A stretch of DNA of 8,390 nucleotides from Christensenella sp. UBA3792 (GTDB lineage Bacteria > Bacillota > Clostridia > Christensenellales > CAG-138): NCBI GenBank assembly GCA_002369195.1, contig DFEW01000001.1, positions 15,802 through 24,191 of the forward strand, written 5' to 3'. The position numbers were made by a program, and so were the translations under genes. Below, in pieces: positions 6,726 through 8,390 of the stretch; position 1 is the first letter of the stretch; each line of letters begins with the position of its first letter. Below the pieces are notes generated by a model. That model was not told where the DNA came from, made no database searches, and saw only the letters and a list, made by a program, of their open reading frames with translations.

Positions 6726-7589
6726 ATGGATAACGCGCCTGTGCGCATCGATCTTCATATGCATTCCACGGCATCCGACGGCACAAACACGCCGTCGGAG
6801 CTTCTTTGCCGCGTAAAGGAAGCCGGCCTCACGGTCTTTTCGCTGACCGACCACGATGCGATCAGCGGCTGCGAAGCGATCCGCGCGATCCTTTCGCCAA
6901 ACGATCCGCGTTTTCTGTTCGGCGTCGAGTTCTCCTGCAAGGACCCGCTCGGCAAATACCACATCCTCGGCTACGGCTACGATCCGGACAGCCCGTCCAT
7001 CCGCGCGGTGGTCGATCTCGGACACCGGTACCGGGTGGAAAAGCTCGACGAGCGACTGGTGTTTCTCGACCGCAAATTCGGCTTCGTCTTTTCGGAGGAG
7101 GAGCAGGCCATGCTGCACGCGCTGCCCAACCCCGGCAAGCCGCACCTTGCGAACCTGATGGTGCGCCACGGCTACGCGCCGGACGTGAAAACGGCGTTCA
7201 CGAACTGGCTCAACCAATGCGTCTCGGAGGACCTCTACCCGCGCCCCGAAGAAGCGATCGAGGGCGTTCTCGGCGCAGGCGGCATACCGGTGCTCGCGCA
7301 TCCGTGCTACGGCGACGGCGATCAACTCATCCTCGGCGACGCGCTCGACGCGCGCGTGAGGCGTCTTATGGACTTCGGTCTCAAAGGGCTTGAGTGCTAC
7401 TACTCCGGCTTCACCGAAAAGCTTCGCGCGCAGGTGCTTTCGCTCGCCGACCGCTACGACCTGTACAGCACCGCCGGCAGCGACTACCACGGCGCAAACA
7501 AGCTCATCCGCCTTGCCGACACCGGCCTGTCCGCAAACGCGCCTCTTCCCCCGCGCCTGTCGCGCTTTCTTGAAGCCCTCAACGCATAA
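6726..7589 (+). CDS. PHP-domain phosphoesterase (YciV/RNase AM-like)
   Basis: A 287-residue PHP-superfamily metal-dependent phosphoesterase, matching the usual 275-295 aa of the COG0613/YciV group. Metal-ligand motifs are all present: DLHMHS (9-14; His11, His13), LTDHD (40-44; His43), GVEFS with Glu68, YHILGY with His79, KPH with His140, LAHPCY with His192, and GSDYHG (251-256; Asp253, His255). Characterised relatives hydrolyse nucleoside 3',5'-bisphosphates or trim short RNA 5' ends; others act on histidinol phosphate. The sequence does not decide among these. AAGGAG (6715-6720) overlaps the stop of the fusion gene and lies five bases before the ATG, so the genes are tightly coupled. A terminator follows the stop. 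The link to the STAS/kinase proteins is from gene order only. Confidence 0.92.
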   Translation: MDNAPVRIDLHMHSTASDGTNTPSELLCRVKEAGLTVFSLTDHDAISGCEAIRAILSPNDPRFLFGVEFSCKDPLGKYHILGYGYDPDSPSIRAVVDLGHRYRVEKLDERLVFLDRKFGFVFSEEEQAMLHALPNPGKPHLANLMVRHGYAPDVKTAFTNWLNQCVSEDLYPRPEEAIEGVLGAGGIPVLAHPCYGDGDQLILGDALDARVRRLMDFGLKGLECYYSGFTEKLRAQVLSLADRYDLYSTAGSDYHGANKLIRLADTGLSANAPLPPRLSRFLEALNA

Positions 7590-7594
7590 ACCAA

Positions 7595-7630
7595 CGCCCG
7601 AAGCACAGTCGCTTCGGGCGATCTTTTTTT
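7595..7630 (+). terminator. Rho-independent terminator after the PHP gene
   Basis: A perfect 10-bp stem (7595-7604 with 7611-7620) has a 6-base loop and is followed by ATC and seven T residues (7624-7630). It closes the STAS-kinase-PHP operon five bases after its last stop codon. Confidence 0.93.
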
Positions 7631-7688
7631 GCGGCTGCCGCTTTGATTTCCGCTTTCAGATGCGGACGTCGATTTTGGTTTCGGGGGA

Positions 7689-7717
7689 TTGAAAAATCGC
7701 CGCGGGAATGGTAAACT
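7689..7717 (+). promoter_or_regulatory. Sigma-A-type promoter of pgi
   Basis: The -35 TTGAAA (7689-7694, 5 of 6) and -10 TAAACT (7712-7717, 4 of 6) are separated by exactly 17 bases. TGG just before the -10 gives an extended -10 element. Transcription should start near 7724, giving a leader of about 90 bases. Confidence 0.78.
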
Positions 7718-7723
7718 TTTACC
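7710..7723. promoter_or_regulatory. Palindrome over the pgi -10 box
   Basis: GGTAAA (7710-7715) and TTTACC (7718-7723) are inverted repeats separated by two bases. They span the whole -10 hexamer and end at the expected transcription start. The position suits a repressor site, but the palindrome is short and AT-rich at its centre, so chance is possible. No candidate regulator is identified. Confidence 0.4.
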
Positions 7724-7751
7724 GACAGACCGAAAGTCTCGAAGGAAATCG

Positions 7752-7800
7752 CGGCAAGCAAGCATGCTGCCGTCCGGTTCAATCATTCATCCCGGTTCAA
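7752..7800 (+). other. pgi leader: bulged hairpin and 9-bp direct repeat
   Basis: CGGCA (7752-7756) pairs with TGCCG (7768-7772), and GCA (7758-7760) with TGC (7765-7767), around an AGCA loop with one bulged A. Downstream, CCGGTTCAA occurs twice (7774-7782 and 7792-7800), and the second copy abuts the ribosome site. No known riboswitch class is recognised. The rest of the 7631-7688 stretch shows no gene. Confidence 0.4.
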
Positions 7801-7815
7801 GGAGGAAACGAAACC

Positions 7816-8390
7816 ATGTTGCATTGGAACAATCTCGATACGCTGACGGCGTTTGAAAAGCTGAAAGCAAGAAAAGGCTGCGTCAATCTGCAGGAAGCGA
7901 TGGCGGGCGAAAGCGGTGCGCGGCGCGTCTTAACGTACGCGGTGCCGATGGCTTGCGGCCTGACCTACAATTACGCGGCGAAGGCCGTAGACGATGAACT
8001 GCTCTCCGTCCTCAAAGAGCTTGCCGCGGAGGCGCAGCTTCAGGAGAAGTACGAAGCGCTCTACAACGGCGAAATGATCAACACCGGTGAAAAGCGTCTG
8101 GTGCTGCACCATCTGACCAGAGGTCAGCTCGGGAATCCCGTGGTCGTGGACGGCGTGGACAAGTACGCGTTCTATACCGGCGAGCAGAAAAAAGCGGCGG
8201 CGTTTGCCGAAAAGGTTCATGCGGGAGAGATCGCCAACGCGGACGGCGAGAAGTTCACGACCGTCGTGCAGATCGGCATCGGCGGAAGCGACCTGGGACC
8301 GCGCGCCATGTATCTGGCGCTGGAAAACTGGGCCAAGGAGAACGGCGCGTTCCGGCTCGAAGCCCGCTTTATCAGCAACGTGGATCCCGA
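7816..8390 (+). CDS. pgi: Glucose-6-phosphate isomerase, N-terminal part (partial)
   Basis: The first 191 codons are present and the gene runs off the window end; full-length enzymes have about 440-550 residues. The enzyme interconverts glucose 6-phosphate and fructose 6-phosphate in glycolysis and gluconeogenesis. Evidence is the segment MINTGEKRLVLHHLTRG (87-103), matching the family's N-terminal T-E-x-R-x-V-L-H region, and IGIGGSDLGP (153-162), the sugar-phosphate-binding loop of the first SIS domain, followed by FISNVDP (185-191). The NTGEKRLVLHH variant is of a type distinct from the E. coli enzyme. The start is supported by AAGGAGGA (7799-7806), with nine bases before the ATG. The gene has its own promoter and is separated from the PHP operon by a terminator. 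Confidence 0.93.
   Translation, partial: MLHWNNLDTLTAFEKLKARKGCVNLQEAMAGESGARRVLTYAVPMACGLTYNYAAKAVDDELLSVLKELAAEAQLQEKYEALYNGEMINTGEKRLVLHHLTRGQLGNPVVVDGVDKYAFYTGEQKKAAAFAEKVHAGEIANADGEKFTTVVQIGIGGSDLGPRAMYLALENWAKENGAFRLEARFISNVDP

Noticed and set aside
5178..7490. Very long open frame on the - strand (770 codons) antisense to the fusion and PHP genes
   Set aside because: It is a by-product of GC-rich codon bias on the coding strand. Its translation is Arg/Val/Asp-rich with no recognisable domain, while the + strand frames carry complete catalytic motifs.
7631..7641. GCGGCTGCCGC palindrome as a second terminator after the PHP gene
   Set aside because: The stem is four to five base pairs and only three T residues follow. 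The strong terminator just upstream already ends the operon.
7774..7800. GGTTCAA repeats resembling a tRNA T-arm in the pgi leader
   Set aside because: No acceptor, D or anticodon stem can be built around them. The similarity is limited to the short GGTTCAA string.

Overview
The window looks like a chromosomal segment of a GC-rich, Gram-positive-type bacterium, most likely a member of the Clostridia or a related Firmicutes lineage. The reasons are strong AGGAGG-type ribosome sites, sigma-A-type promoters with 17-bp spacers, three short perfect GC-rich hairpins followed by T-tracts, a MarR plus two-half-transporter operon of a type common in Clostridia, and STAS/RsbW-type signalling proteins. 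Every gene lies on the + strand. Species cannot be assigned by reading alone. No rRNA, tRNA, CRISPR array, insertion sequence or prophage gene is visible, and no gene-free stretch exceeds 300 bases.

Layout. (1) 1-127: the last 28 codons of an asparaginyl-tRNA synthetase and its terminator. (2) 212-4795: an operon with its own promoter, whose -10 box is covered by a palindrome (probable autorepressor site). It encodes a MarR repressor, two ABC half-transporters and a short flavodoxin-like protein, and ends at a terminator. The half-transporters carry complementary ATP-site defects: Asp for the catalytic Glu and Gln for the switch His in the first, and VSAGQ for LSGGQ in the second. That is the signature of a heterodimeric exporter with one active and one degenerate site. 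(3) 4786-7630: a second operon. Its promoter is packed against the preceding terminator so that the T-tract also supplies the likely -35 element. It encodes a stand-alone STAS protein, a 515-residue fusion of STAS, aminoglycoside-phosphotransferase-like kinase and RsbW/SpoIIAB-like HATPase, and a PHP-family phosphoesterase, and ends at a terminator. (4) 7689-8390: a promoter with its own palindrome, a roughly 90-base leader, and the first 191 codons of glucose-6-phosphate isomerase, cut by the window end.

How the genes work together. The MarR operon reads as a ligand-inducible efflux module, with the flavodoxin-like protein possibly adding a redox function. The second operon is the most unusual part. 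It combines two STAS domains with intact Ser phosphorylation motifs, a serine-kinase-type HATPase fused to one of them, a second kinase fold between the two, and a metal-dependent phosphoesterase, but no sigma factor and no PP2C phosphatase in view. It may be a compact partner-switching system coupled to small-molecule phosphorylation. The domain assignments are well supported by motifs; the coupling and the output are inference.
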